The translations under genes were made by a program, and so were the position numbers. Under the pieces are notes generated by a model. That model had not been told where the DNA came from. It saw only the letters and a program-made list of their open reading frames with translations, and ran no database searches. A stretch of 64,000 nt of DNA from Pycnococcus provasolii (Eukaryota > Chlorophyta > Pseudoscourfieldiophyceae > Pseudoscourfieldiales). Of this stretch, positions 39,547 to 48,048 are shown one piece after another. The stretch covers positions 310,001 through 374,000 of the forward strand of contig CP150562.1 of NCBI GenBank assembly GCA_049487715.1, in the 5' to 3' direction. The first letter of the stretch is position 1. Every line of letters starts with the position of its first letter.

Positions 39547-40728
39547 TCATCCCCTGGCGGCCATCTGCACGACATGATGTTGATTAGATGTTGTCGTCGC
39601 GCCATTGTTCGCATGGTTGGCCTGACCCGTGGTGGCATTATTATGGAACGTCATCCTTGGCGGCGTCCAGCTCGTCGTCTGCGTGTTGTGGTCGATGTAG
39701 TACGTGCGTCCGCTCGCGGCGTCGAATTGCGCCTCCCAACCCGGGGGCAGTGTGGGCATGGCGCTGTTCGCAACGACGTTTGGCTCGCGAGGCGCACGCA
39801 TGATTTGCCATGAGCTCGTAGCTGCCCCACGCTTTGACATTGTGCGCCCAAACTTAGCACGAGGCGCAGGCTCCGGTGGCGGCGCGTACTTCACTGGCAT
39901 CGCCACCGGCATCGCCACTGGCGCGCTCATCGGAACGGCGCCGACGGGAACGGCGGGCGCAGTGTAGCCCATGGAAGTGCTGAACGTGAGAGTGAGGCAC
40001 CCGGACACGCCAGTATTCGCTTGCCACATAACGTTGTAAAGCTGGAAGCCTCCTTTGCCATCCGTGGTCGGCGTGCCATCCGCCAGAAAGCTCACCTTCT
40101 GATCGCCCGAGGTGGAGCAGTCGACGATAAGGCCGCGTGCTGGCGTATCTTCCGTCCAGCCGAACTTGCCTGTTGCAAGGTTGTACTGGCCATCTTGCAC
40201 GTAGAAATAGCCGTCGGGGTCCTGCCCACTGCCGCTGAACGTTCCATCGGCGTTGAAAGTGAGAGTGTACTGGCTCACAGAGACTCCAAGTCGGCCTTGT
40301 GACGAGTCGTTGTACTCGTTGCTCGTCCAAAATCCACTGGGCGGTGGCCGCATGCCCGGCGGTACCGGCTGGCCGTTGACGCGCGCCTGGCGGGTTGCTA
40401 TCACCTCCCTCATGCGCTCGTTTCCAAGCCGTTTCTTCTTCTGATAAAACAGGAATGCCGCGGCGATCCCAATGACAAGGAGCACGACGAAAATAATCGA
40501 GGCGATGGCACTGGCTCCGCCGTCATTGTTGCCACTCCTTCCGTGTCGGGAGCCGCCATAGTAGCCGCCACCTGACGTGCTTCGCGAGCCTCCTCCACCA
40601 CCACCACCTCCACCGCCTCCCTTCGCTTCTCCTTGGGTGGGGAGTAGCAGCAGACTTACCGCACCGGCGAGCAGATACGAGTGCGATACAAGTGCGACAA
40701 AGGAGGCGTCGATACCGGAACGACGCAT
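39547..40728 (-). CDS. Single-pass membrane protein with C-terminal WW domain
   Basis: From the ATG at 40728 the product has 393 residues. A signal peptide (LLAGAVSLLLLPTQGEA) is followed by a Gly/Ser-rich extracellular stretch, one membrane helix (IASIIFVVLLVIGIAAAFLFY, about 78-98) and a basic stop. The middle (about 125-255) is beta-rich: GFWTSNEYNDSS, YTLTFNADGTFSGSG, YFYVQDGQYNL, perhaps lipocalin-like. The WW domain sits at about 340-372 (LPPGWEAQFDAASGRTYYID..TQTTSWTPP) with both Trp and the Tyr pair intact; it binds Pro-rich ligands. This places the WW domain in the cytoplasm if the signal peptide is cut. The start is 430 bp from the divergent QueF start. Confidence 0.8.
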   Translation of the reverse strand: MRRSGIDASFVALVSHSYLLAGAVSLLLLPTQGEAKGGGGGGGGGGGSRSTSGGGYYGGSRHGRSGNNDGGASAIASIIFVVLLVIGIAAAFLFYQKKKRLGNERMREVIATRQARVNGQPVPPGMRPPPSGFWTSNEYNDSSQGRLGVSVSQYTLTFNADGTFSGSGQDPDGYFYVQDGQYNLATGKFGWTEDTPARGLIVDCSTSGDQKVSFLADGTPTTDGKGGFQLYNVMWQANTGVSGCLTLTFSTSMGYTAPAVPVGAVPMSAPVAMPVAMPVKYAPPPEPAPRAKFGRTMSKRGAATSSWQIMRAPREPNVVANSAMPTLPPGWEAQFDAASGRTYYIDHNTQTTSWTPPRMTFHNNATTGQANHANNGATTTSNQHHVVQMAARG

Positions 40729-41157
40729 GATAACCTTGAAGACAACGGGAATGGATGTTCGTCGCGTGCAAGATGGCAGGACCTGCTGCGGCAGGTGGCC
40801 GCGGCCGTGGAATTCCCTTTTCAAACCATGTTGTTGACCACGTGCGCAACGGCCAGCTTGAGCGTAAGGTGGTATTGGGCTATTGGCGTACACGTGCACA
40901 CGTCACAACTCCACGATGCACGTGCGGGTCGCATTGACCATGTTGACAAATTGACCATGTGCAAGACGGCGCCGATGCGTCGCACTTCGCACTTCGCATC
41001 TCCCACGTCACTGGCCAGAGCTCGCCCTCTCCCCTCCCCTCCGCCGCCGCCGCCGCCAACGCAGTCAACCACGTCACAAATCGCACCTGCCATCCGCCAT
41101 CCGCCATCCGCCAGTCTTTCACGCCTTTCGCCTGTGAAGTCTACAGTCGGTCATACC
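40729..41157. other. Shared divergent upstream region
   Basis: Lies between the WW-domain gene and QueF. It ends in a pyrimidine-rich run with four CATCCGC repeats (about 41089-41111). The QueF frame is open here, with ATGs at 40957 and 40975, so part may be coding. Confidence 0.55.
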
Positions 41158-42090
41158 ATGGGCGCTGGCGCAGAAGGCGCGAGCAATGTCGCTCACGGCG
41201 GCGGGGTTCCGGGATCCGCCGGGCCACTCGGCGTGGAAACCAAGTACCCGACTAGCTACGACACATCCATATTGCACCCCATCCCGCGCGCGCTCGGCCG
41301 CGGCGCACTCAATATCGCGCAAGGAGAAGGGTCGAGCGGAGGCCAAGAGCTTCCGTTCGTGGGGGAGGACTGCTGGAACTGCTACGAGGCGTCTTGGCTT
41401 GACGCATCCAAGCTCAACAGGCCGAGGCGTGTTTGGCTCGAGATTCGCGTCGCAGTGGACACGCCGAATATCTCGGAAAGCAAGAGCTTGAAGCTGTACT
41501 TGAATAGCCTGAACTTTCACTCTTTCAAGAATGACGGAGAGGCTGTCGAGACGATACGCCGTGACCTTCACGGGTGCCTCGGCGGGAAAGAGCCTCCGCA
41601 CGTCGCAATACTCCCGCACGACACCAGCTTACGCGTGACGGAAGGCTTCGAGTGTATCGACGACGAGGAAGTGGACGGGTTCGGCGAATTCGACTTTTCC
41701 GGCGAGCCTGACGTGGACTCCCTCGTCGCGTCGGAGCCAGACGTCATTGTCGAGGAGAGGCTCGTATCGCACCTGCTGCGCACTCTCTGCCCAGTCACTT
41801 CGCAGCCGGACTGGGGCTCGCTTTACGTCACATACCGCGGCCCGAAAATATCACGTGCTGGTTTGCTGCGTTACGTCTGTTCGCTTCGCAAGGAGACTGG
41901 TTTCCACGAGAACGCCGTCGAGTCTGCGTTTCTTGCCATAACGCGTCGTTGTGCGCCTCAGGGTCTCACGGTGCGCGGCATGTTTCTGCGCCGCGGCGGT
42001 ATTGACATCTGTCCGGTGCGGTGCACGCCTGGCTGGGACGACGCTGCAAAGGCCATCGGCGCGCCGCAGACGCGCGCGCCGTTCCAGTAA
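41158..42090 (+). CDS. queF: NADPH-dependent 7-cyano-7-deazaguanine reductase (QueF)
   Basis: The 310-residue protein is a complete two-module QueF. The N-terminal half has EDCWNCYEASWLD and ISESKSLKLYLNSLN. The C-terminal half has the active site LCPVTSQPDWGS with nucleophile Cys211 and Asp218, then YRGPKISRAGLLRYV, FHENAVE and RRGGIDICP. QueF reduces preQ0 to preQ1 with NADPH in queuosine synthesis; Cys forms a thioimide with the nitrile. The order and spacing match the E. coli type. Eukaryotes normally salvage queuine, so a nuclear copy is notable. In-frame ATGs at 40975 and 40957 would add a basic, Ser/Thr-rich N terminus that could target an organelle. Confidence 0.93.
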   Translation: MGAGAEGASNVAHGGGVPGSAGPLGVETKYPTSYDTSILHPIPRALGRGALNIAQGEGSSGGQELPFVGEDCWNCYEASWLDASKLNRPRRVWLEIRVAVDTPNISESKSLKLYLNSLNFHSFKNDGEAVETIRRDLHGCLGGKEPPHVAILPHDTSLRVTEGFECIDDEEVDGFGEFDFSGEPDVDSLVASEPDVIVEERLVSHLLRTLCPVTSQPDWGSLYVTYRGPKISRAGLLRYVCSLRKETGFHENAVESAFLAITRRCAPQGLTVRGMFLRRGGIDICPVRCTPGWDDAAKAIGAPQTRAPFQ

Positions 42091-42996
42091 GTTAAAATAG
42101 GAGTATGAATAGCATACTGTAAAGCTCTCACCTTAAATAATCTCCAACAGTCTTCATCACATCACACGTTCATTCACAGAGGTACGCACGCTGGCGTGTA
42201 CATAAGTGACCTGCAGCACAGCATTCCCGCGGGGCTGTCACAGGCTGACTGAGTGGTCACGTATGTACCACCTTCTCAGCCATGGTCATGAGCAAAACGT
42301 TCCCTGAATTGAATGTCTATTTAAAAACTTTAGTAGAAAACGTGTTTCATATCCCATTACAATGATTTGCATTAAAAAGATGTGTTTTGACAAGGTTTGC
42401 TAATACGCGCGCGTTGTCTCCTTCCTTTTTACAGCCTCGCATTCTCATCCACGGCGCTGCGCAGCGGATTCGCGACGACGCTCGCGCTTCTCGTTTGAGT
42501 TGGCGCGCCCGTTGTGTTTGTGGCAGATTCGTCGCCAAATTCCGCGCCACTTGATCACGCTTCTGCCTTCTCAGTCCTCACCAAACAGACCCAACAAACG
42601 TTTCAGCCTTTTCTGGACTTGCTTTTCACGCGTGCATCAGGGCCACCCTAGACTCTGTACCGGCCACGAACGGCCAGCCTGAAACCATCACAGTAGTACT
42701 AACCACTGACCACTGACCAGGTGGAGTGACCGGTACCGTAGTACTACGTACGTCTATCGTAAAGTTCACCACCTGCGTGTCTGCACTCTGCACTCTGCAC
42801 TACGATAAGCTCACCGCCTTCAGCCTTCAGGCCGAAGGTGATTGCTTGAATAAAAAATTGCTTTCACCGTCTTTAATACAGTATCATGGACTTGCTTTTA
42901 TTATTCCCATCCCATCACATCAATCCCCTCTTACAAGTTTTCCCCACCCAGCCAACCAAACAACCCTCAATCACACCTCCCTGCTGTGCTCGAGCG
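42091..42996. other. Intergenic, no gene seen
   Basis: No ORF with a domain. It contains CTATCGTA (reverse of TACGATAG) at 42754-42761 and a pyrimidine-rich stretch before the next gene. Confidence 0.5.
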
Positions 42997-43851
42997 ATGG
43001 CGTCGGAGGTTGCGGACGTTGCGCCTGAGTTGCCTGAGGCCGCTGAGGCCGCTGAGGCCGTTGTTGAGGCAGTTGTTAGCCTTCCACCTCTACGCCAGCT
43101 TACCTCGTCAGCCTCAGGGCAAGCCGGGATGAAATCCCTCTCAGCGGGAAACGGACGTAAGTGGAAACCGGCGAAACCGTGGGACTCGTCAAGCAGCCGG
43201 CTCGAACGAACGACGGCGGTGTACGACGCAGCGTCGGACAAATACATCAGCGCAGGGTTTCGCGCGGGAATTCGACGCACGCTTAACGCGACTTCGAACA
43301 CGAAAAGCCACGCAGTGGAGAGGGACCAACACAGACTCGTCGAGCAGGCGTACCTCGCGGCCGAGAGAGTCGAGCGAGACGGGCAGCTTGCCGGACTCAC
43401 GACGGAACAGCCGCTCATGTACAAACGTACGTGGGACCTCTGGCCGACGCAGGAAAGGTACTACCCGAGCACGCTCAGCGCGGGAGGGAGCGACCTGTGC
43501 CCTATCCGACGACGCATGGTGGTTGTGCCGCCAAAGGACCACGTGCCTTGTGAAAGCTTGTCCACCACAGGTTTCTCAGCCGCCGACTTTCAGTCGAGGC
43601 GAGGGAGGTTCACACCATACGCCTCCGTGGACGGAAGGTCGCAGATGGGCGCGTCAACCTTCGCGGAGCCATTCAGCCCAGCTGCGACGACGGGAGCGGC
43701 AACGTCGCGCTCGCTAAACTTCAGCGAAGACGCGGAAAGCGAATGGGGACGCAGCTCGCTCAGCCGCTTCAGCAGCCTGAGCGGTCTATCCGCCGGCGCA
43801 TTTGCACAGACACGCAGGAGGACGGTCGTCGTGCCGGCAGCCATGAGCTGA
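42997..43851 (+). CDS. Hypothetical protein, Ser/Thr-rich
   Basis: The 284-residue product starts at the ATG at 42997; the N-terminal extension in frame is not supported. It opens with an Ala/Glu-rich helix (residues 1-30). A middle part has KPWDSSSSRLERTTAVYDAASDKYISAGFRAGIRR and YKRTWDLWPTQERYYPS, which looks like a conserved domain, perhaps of a flagellar or cytoskeletal microtubule-associated protein, but I cannot assign it. The last 80 residues are Ser-rich, with RRRMVVVPPK and RRRTVVVPA as a loose repeat. No signal or membrane segment. Confidence 0.65.
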   Translation: MASEVADVAPELPEAAEAAEAVVEAVVSLPPLRQLTSSASGQAGMKSLSAGNGRKWKPAKPWDSSSSRLERTTAVYDAASDKYISAGFRAGIRRTLNATSNTKSHAVERDQHRLVEQAYLAAERVERDGQLAGLTTEQPLMYKRTWDLWPTQERYYPSTLSAGGSDLCPIRRRMVVVPPKDHVPCESLSTTGFSAADFQSRRGRFTPYASVDGRSQMGASTFAEPFSPAATTGAATSRSLNFSEDAESEWGRSSLSRFSSLSGLSAGAFAQTRRRTVVVPAAMS

Positions 43852-43994
43852 GTGATGCTAACCCTTCAAGGGAGGTGGGAGGTAACGATCGACGGATCAA
43901 AATTTGATTCCAAAAATATTTGTTACAAGCCAAACAGGCCCTTTAGATACTCTCTAGGTAAACTTTAATGTAGTTAAGTGTGTGAATGGCGTGA

Positions 43995-44053
43995 ATGGAC
44001 GACCGTTGCACAAAAGTAAAGTACATTCAATTACTGAATGAACGATCTTTAGC
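43995..44053. repeat. Dispersed 59-bp repeat, copy 1
   Basis: Begins ATGGACGACCGTTG and continues through TCAATTACTGAATGA to ATCTTTAGC. About 85% identical to 52290-52347. It lies between two convergent genes, 5 bp from the CDK stop codon. Confidence 0.85.
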
Positions 44054-44057
44054 TTCC

Positions 44058-45674
44058 TCAACGTCGTCCAGGAGGCGGTGCGACGTACCTCTGGCGCTTC
44101 AGATCCGCGCCAACAGGAGGGTAGCCTCCCAGTGGCACTCCCGCCTTTCTCTTCTCCTTTTCGCGATTCTTCGTCTCCCACTCGTGGCTTGGCTCGAAGT
44201 CTTTGAAGAATTCCGCAATGCCCTCCGGAAGAAGCGGATTTGGCTCCTCGTAGTAGAAGAAGTTGTGCTGGAAGGCTTCTTTAGCCTTCGGGCGCTTTTT
44301 AGGATCGAGCGTGAGAAGGCTTACGATGAGATTAATCGCCTCCTGCGTCATGTCCTTCTGGCCTTCGAGGTACTTGACAATCCTCGACTTGGAGTTAGGA
44401 TCCCTCCTTATCGTGGGCCACTGCGGCAGCAGACTCACGCCTTTCCAGTCGAGAGGCGATGGTTCGGCGCCATCGAGAGGCTCGCGCGGCTGTCCACAAA
44501 GATGGAAGATCTTGTCAATCTGCTCCGTGTCAGTCTTTCCTGCTAAGATTGGCTTCCCGCCGTTGATGAGCTCGGCGAGCATGCACCCCACGCTCCACAT
44601 GTCCACCTCCGTTCCGTACACGGTTGCGCCGAGGAACAGCTCGGGCGGGCGGTACCAGAGCGTGATGACGCGATTCGTCAGCTTCTGATCATCTTCTGAG
44701 CTTTTCGATCGCGCGAGTCCGAAGTCAGCAATCTTCAACTCGCCCCTGCTGTTGATGAGCAGGTTCGATCCTTTGATGTCTCGATGGAGGATATTCTGCT
44801 TGTGGCAGTATTCGAGGCCACATAGCAACTGCTTCACGAGTCCCTTTGTCACGCTCAGGGGAAGATGCCTGTTCTGGTTCGAAAGCTGTTTCATCAAGCC
44901 GGTGAGGTCGTGGTCCATGTACTCAAACACCATATAGATGCTGCCCTTGATGGCTGGGTTCTCCAAGTTCGCTGGGCTCGACACGATCTCCTTGAGGTTG
45001 ACTATGTTCCGGTGTTTTTTCGTCTTCAAAATCTTGATTTCTCGTATGGCGGTGATTGGGAATCCTTCTTTTTCGTTGTCGAGCTTGAGCTGCTTCAGCG
45101 CGACCCGATCAGCAGTTTTCTTCTCCGTCGCCAGGTACACGCATCCGTACGTTCCCTCTCCAATCTGCCGCACGATGTCGAACATGTCTACGGTTCGCTC
45201 GCCCCACCGTATTCCAGAGCCACCGTGGTCACTTGCGCTTTCTCCGTTGTAGTGCGTGTGCGAGTGTCGGTGTCGGTGCTGTGAGTTCGTCGGCATCGGC
45301 GCGCTGTACGGCGGCGGACCTCCTCCGCCGCCGCCGCTGGTGCCGCCTCCTCCGCCTCCGCCTCGATGGTGTTGGTGGTGTGAAGGTGGTATGTGGTGTT
45401 GTTGGCGTGATGTTCCCATGGGCGGCGGCGCGGAGTGGTACTGGGGGTCGTGGTGGCGGTTGCTGTGGTTGTGGTACCCTCCTCCTCCTCCCATGTGTCC
45501 ACCACCGCGCGATGTGACCGCGTGATCAGAACCCAGAGACTGCGAGTGCCTAGGTCGTGAGGTCACTGCGGGTGCCCCCCTGTGGTCCCTACGGTCACCA
45601 CCACCACCACGACGGTCCTCACGACGGTCACCCGGGTCACGACGGTCCGGCGAATGCCTGATGGACGCCTCCAT
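44058..45674 (-). CDS. Cyclin-dependent kinase, CDK9/CDK12-type (PITAIRE)
   Basis: From the ATG at 45674 the product has 538 residues. The N-terminal 165 are Arg/His/Gly-rich and disordered, followed by a complete kinase domain: IGEGTYGCVYLA, VALKQLKL, the cyclin-binding helix PITAIRE, HRDIKGSNLLI, ADFGLAR, and the T-loop LTNRVITLWYRPPELFLG with its activating Thr. PITAIRE and this T-loop are typical of the transcriptional CDKs (CDK12/13, plant CDKC, CDK9), which phosphorylate the RNA polymerase II tail with a cyclin T/K/L partner. The C terminus is Lys/Arg-rich and ends RRQRYVAPPPGRR-like. All catalytic residues are present. Confidence 0.93.
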   Translation of the reverse strand: MEASIRHSPDRRDPGDRREDRRGGGGDRRDHRGAPAVTSRPRHSQSLGSDHAVTSRGGGHMGGGGGYHNHSNRHHDPQYHSAPPPMGTSRQQHHIPPSHHQHHRGGGGGGGTSGGGGGGPPPYSAPMPTNSQHRHRHSHTHYNGESASDHGGSGIRWGERTVDMFDIVRQIGEGTYGCVYLATEKKTADRVALKQLKLDNEKEGFPITAIREIKILKTKKHRNIVNLKEIVSSPANLENPAIKGSIYMVFEYMDHDLTGLMKQLSNQNRHLPLSVTKGLVKQLLCGLEYCHKQNILHRDIKGSNLLINSRGELKIADFGLARSKSSEDDQKLTNRVITLWYRPPELFLGATVYGTEVDMWSVGCMLAELINGGKPILAGKTDTEQIDKIFHLCGQPREPLDGAEPSPLDWKGVSLLPQWPTIRRDPNSKSRIVKYLEGQKDMTQEAINLIVSLLTLDPKKRPKAKEAFQHNFFYYEEPNPLLPEGIAEFFKDFEPSHEWETKNREKEKRKAGVPLGGYPPVGADLKRQRYVAPPPGRR

Positions 45675-46026
45675 CAGAATCAGAATCAACCAAGAAGCCA
45701 AGAAGAACCCACCAAGAAGAAAGCTAAACCACCAAGCCAAGAAGTAAGCTGAGATAATAAGAAGACACACCAAGAAGACACGGGCAACAGCAGCTGATCT
45801 ATGTACTTTTAATGAATTGAGCGTGCGTGCAAAATGCTGTGAAGATGCAGAATGCGGAATAGGAGAATGGACGGGATGAAGCCGACGCGGAGGAAGGAAG
45901 AAATTTTGGAACCCGCCCCGCCGCAGGGCCCGGGCCCGGGGGGGGGACAACACTTTGGGAACCCCTTTTTTTTCTTTTCTTGTTCAGTTCGGAGAAGAAA
46001 AAATCGCAAAGCAGGCCAAATTCCTC
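45675..46026. other. Intergenic, no gene seen
   Basis: Rich in CCAAGAAG-type repeats (45690-45780), and contains a long G/C run (about 45927-45947) with the palindrome GGGCCCGGGCCC. Confidence 0.5.
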
Positions 46027-46690
46027 CTAGGAGGTTCCTAACCCTAGTTTGGCGACGGTGGAGTGGAATCGGGTGCAGAACCGGGTGCACTGCCGGTTGC
46101 CGGGCGAGGCGAAAAGGTCGATGGTGGGTGATCCCCAGCGGCGAGCGGCGGCGCGGAACAGGCGTGGGTTGAGCTTCCAGTCCGATTTGTCTCGCAGGCG
46201 CGACCACCAGTCGGACGGATTGTCCTCGGATCTGACGTAGCGCACGGTGAGGCGGACGTGCTGTGCGGCGCAGGTGTGAAAGATCGCGCGGAATGCGGCG
46301 AGCAGGTGCGGGGATCGGCTGGAGAACTTGCGCAGGCCGTACATGACGGATTGGTTGTCGACGTAGAGCGCCACTTGAGGATGGCGATGGTCGGCGAGGT
46401 GGTGGTGGAAAGCCTGAAGGGCGAGGTCGACGGCGAACGCTTCTTTGACGCCGATGTGAGACGAGCGGAGAGCGGCGCCGAAGTGTCCGTGCGCAGTGAA
46501 GCGGAGGGAGCCGATTTGAAGGACTGCACCCCAGCCGTAATCCGACGCGTCCGTGAAGAGGGTAGCAGTAGTCGGAGAGGGCCAGAGTGGGGCGGTAGCT
46601 GACGGCGAGGCACGGTCGAGGTGGCGCCACCAGGTGATGTCTGAGATAGCGGCGGTGGTGAGGCGAATGTCGGGGTTTGGTATGGAGTGT
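46027..46690 (-). pseudogene. 5'-truncated retroelement RNase H
   Basis: Reading the minus strand from about 46690, one open frame gives ITWWRHLDRA, LFTDASDYGWGAVLQ (first catalytic Asp), SSHIGVKEAFAVDLAL (Glu), VALYVDNQSVMYGLRKF (second Asp) and VRYVRSEDNPSDWWSR (last Asp), then DWKLNPRLF and IDLFASPGN, ending at 46027. This is the RNase H and tail of a DIRS- or Ty3-type element. There is no reverse transcriptase upstream; the fragment begins next to a TTAGGG block. The RNase H itself has no frame break, unlike the one in the 7096-12066 element, and is not a copy of it. Confidence 0.78.
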
Positions 46691-46724
46691 TGGGGTTTAA
46701 AGGTGTGGGGGAGTCTGGAGAGGT

Positions 46725-46742
46725 GGGTTAGGGTTAGGGTTA
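46725..46742. repeat. Interstitial telomere repeat (GGGTTA)3
   Basis: Three units, directly upstream (on the minus strand) of the truncated retroelement. Confidence 0.85.
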
Positions 46743-47014
46743 CAGGAAGTGATGGGTCCCCACGGATAAACCTGATCCAAATGGATCTAATGACAGATCA
46801 TAGATAGATCTTCTTCAGCCAATCCAGATCGGCGGTTTTGGCACGTTAGATTGTATCGGAGGTGACTCGAAGATGGAGATGCCTGTCACCCAGCGCGGTG
46901 TGCCGTACGTGTTTGAAGTTCGTCGTCGGCGGCGGCTGAGGCACCGGCGGCTGACGCGTTCAAGACGATACGCGCCTCCAGGCTCCAGCCGACACGGTGC
47001 CTGCTTGCACCCTG

Positions 47015-47340
47015 TCATCCTCCTTGCGGAGCTCGTATGTCCTGGAGGAGGACAACTGACGACCCACCGCGAGCGTCGGGTCGACCGCGCTCGTCGATGT
47101 ACCTCCAGCAGGGCTGCGTGTCGCGCTGCTCACAACAAAAGTTGTGCAAACGCACGCAGCATTGGATTATCTGGGTGTTGTTCACTTGTTCTGCAATGTG
47201 CCAGTTAGTGGTCTCCACAATATCCCCCAACGCGCAACGAGCAAGCCGAAGGCTCGCTCGATGCACGTCCTGTGACGGCTTAAATAGAAGTTGAAGCTGT
47301 CCTCCTTCGCACCAAAAGTTTTGGCGCGGTGTCATGCCCG
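47015..47340 (-). pseudogene. PIF/Harbinger DDE transposase fragment
   Basis: The minus strand codes two pieces of the C-terminal part of a Harbinger-type transposase in different frames. One, about 47200-47300, reads FNFYLSRHRMCIERAFGLL then ARWGILWRPL, the family pattern of fN..ls..R..iE.aFG.l..Rw. The other, ending at 47015, reads NTQIIQCCVRLHNFCCEQRD, the family's LHNfc ending. A frame break lies near 47190-47220. No N-terminal part or terminal inverted repeats were found. Harbinger transposases cut and paste DNA; this piece cannot be active. Confidence 0.75.
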
Positions 47341-47350
47341 GAGGGTGCAC

Positions 47351-48048
47351 TGATGTGTTTGATGTGTTTGGGGGTTAAGAGAAAGAGGCGCTGCGCGGCC
47401 GATGGAAGGAGGTGGCGGCAACGCGTCAGAAGGGGAGGAGAAGAGACAGTTAGGACTTAGGAATAAGGTGGCCCCGGGGGAAGGTCCCGGTGCCAAGAGT
47501 GGGCTGAGGTAAGAGGGGGAGGCCCGGTTACACCGGTGCCCTTCACTCGGGCAAGCTTTTACGCACTAATTAACCACTGATGCCCCAAGACAATTCACCA
47601 ATGGAGGACCTGTCCCCCTTAACAACTGCAGCTCGCCGGGACTGACAGCTGTGACTCTCGGGTTTGAATAGTAAAGAAAACGCTGTCCAAACGTTACTGT
47701 GACTTACTACCAACCACTACTTGACTCTCCTCGGCTTATACGTTAAGAAACACACACACACTCCTGGAACGTGCACCTTAAGCACGCCAAGTGGAGAGAG
47801 TACAACCTTAACCGCGTCCACGCGCCCAACGGTTGCGACAGCGGTGCGAGTACGGTTTGAGCATGGGCCTCGGCCCTCGGTGGGCCCGGAATTTTCCGGG
47901 CCCACAACGAACCTACCTAGTTGGTACCTTCTACAAAGGATCCCGGTGGTGCACGGCGATACCAGATCTGCCCCGCCCAAACCTCCTTCCGCCTCCGCCG
48001 ATTTGATCCGATCTGCCTTTCCAAACGCAACACCAAACCAAAGTGGAT
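47351..48048. other. Intergenic, no gene seen
   Basis: It contains CCAATGGAGGACCTG (47589-47610 area), sharing 13 bases with 6119-6131, and a palindromic CGGGCCC..GGGCCCG near 47880-47902. No coherent ORF. Confidence 0.5.

Noticed and set aside
45809-46630. 273-codon minus-strand Arg/Pro-rich ORF
   Set aside because: Out-of-frame shadow of the RNase H relic.
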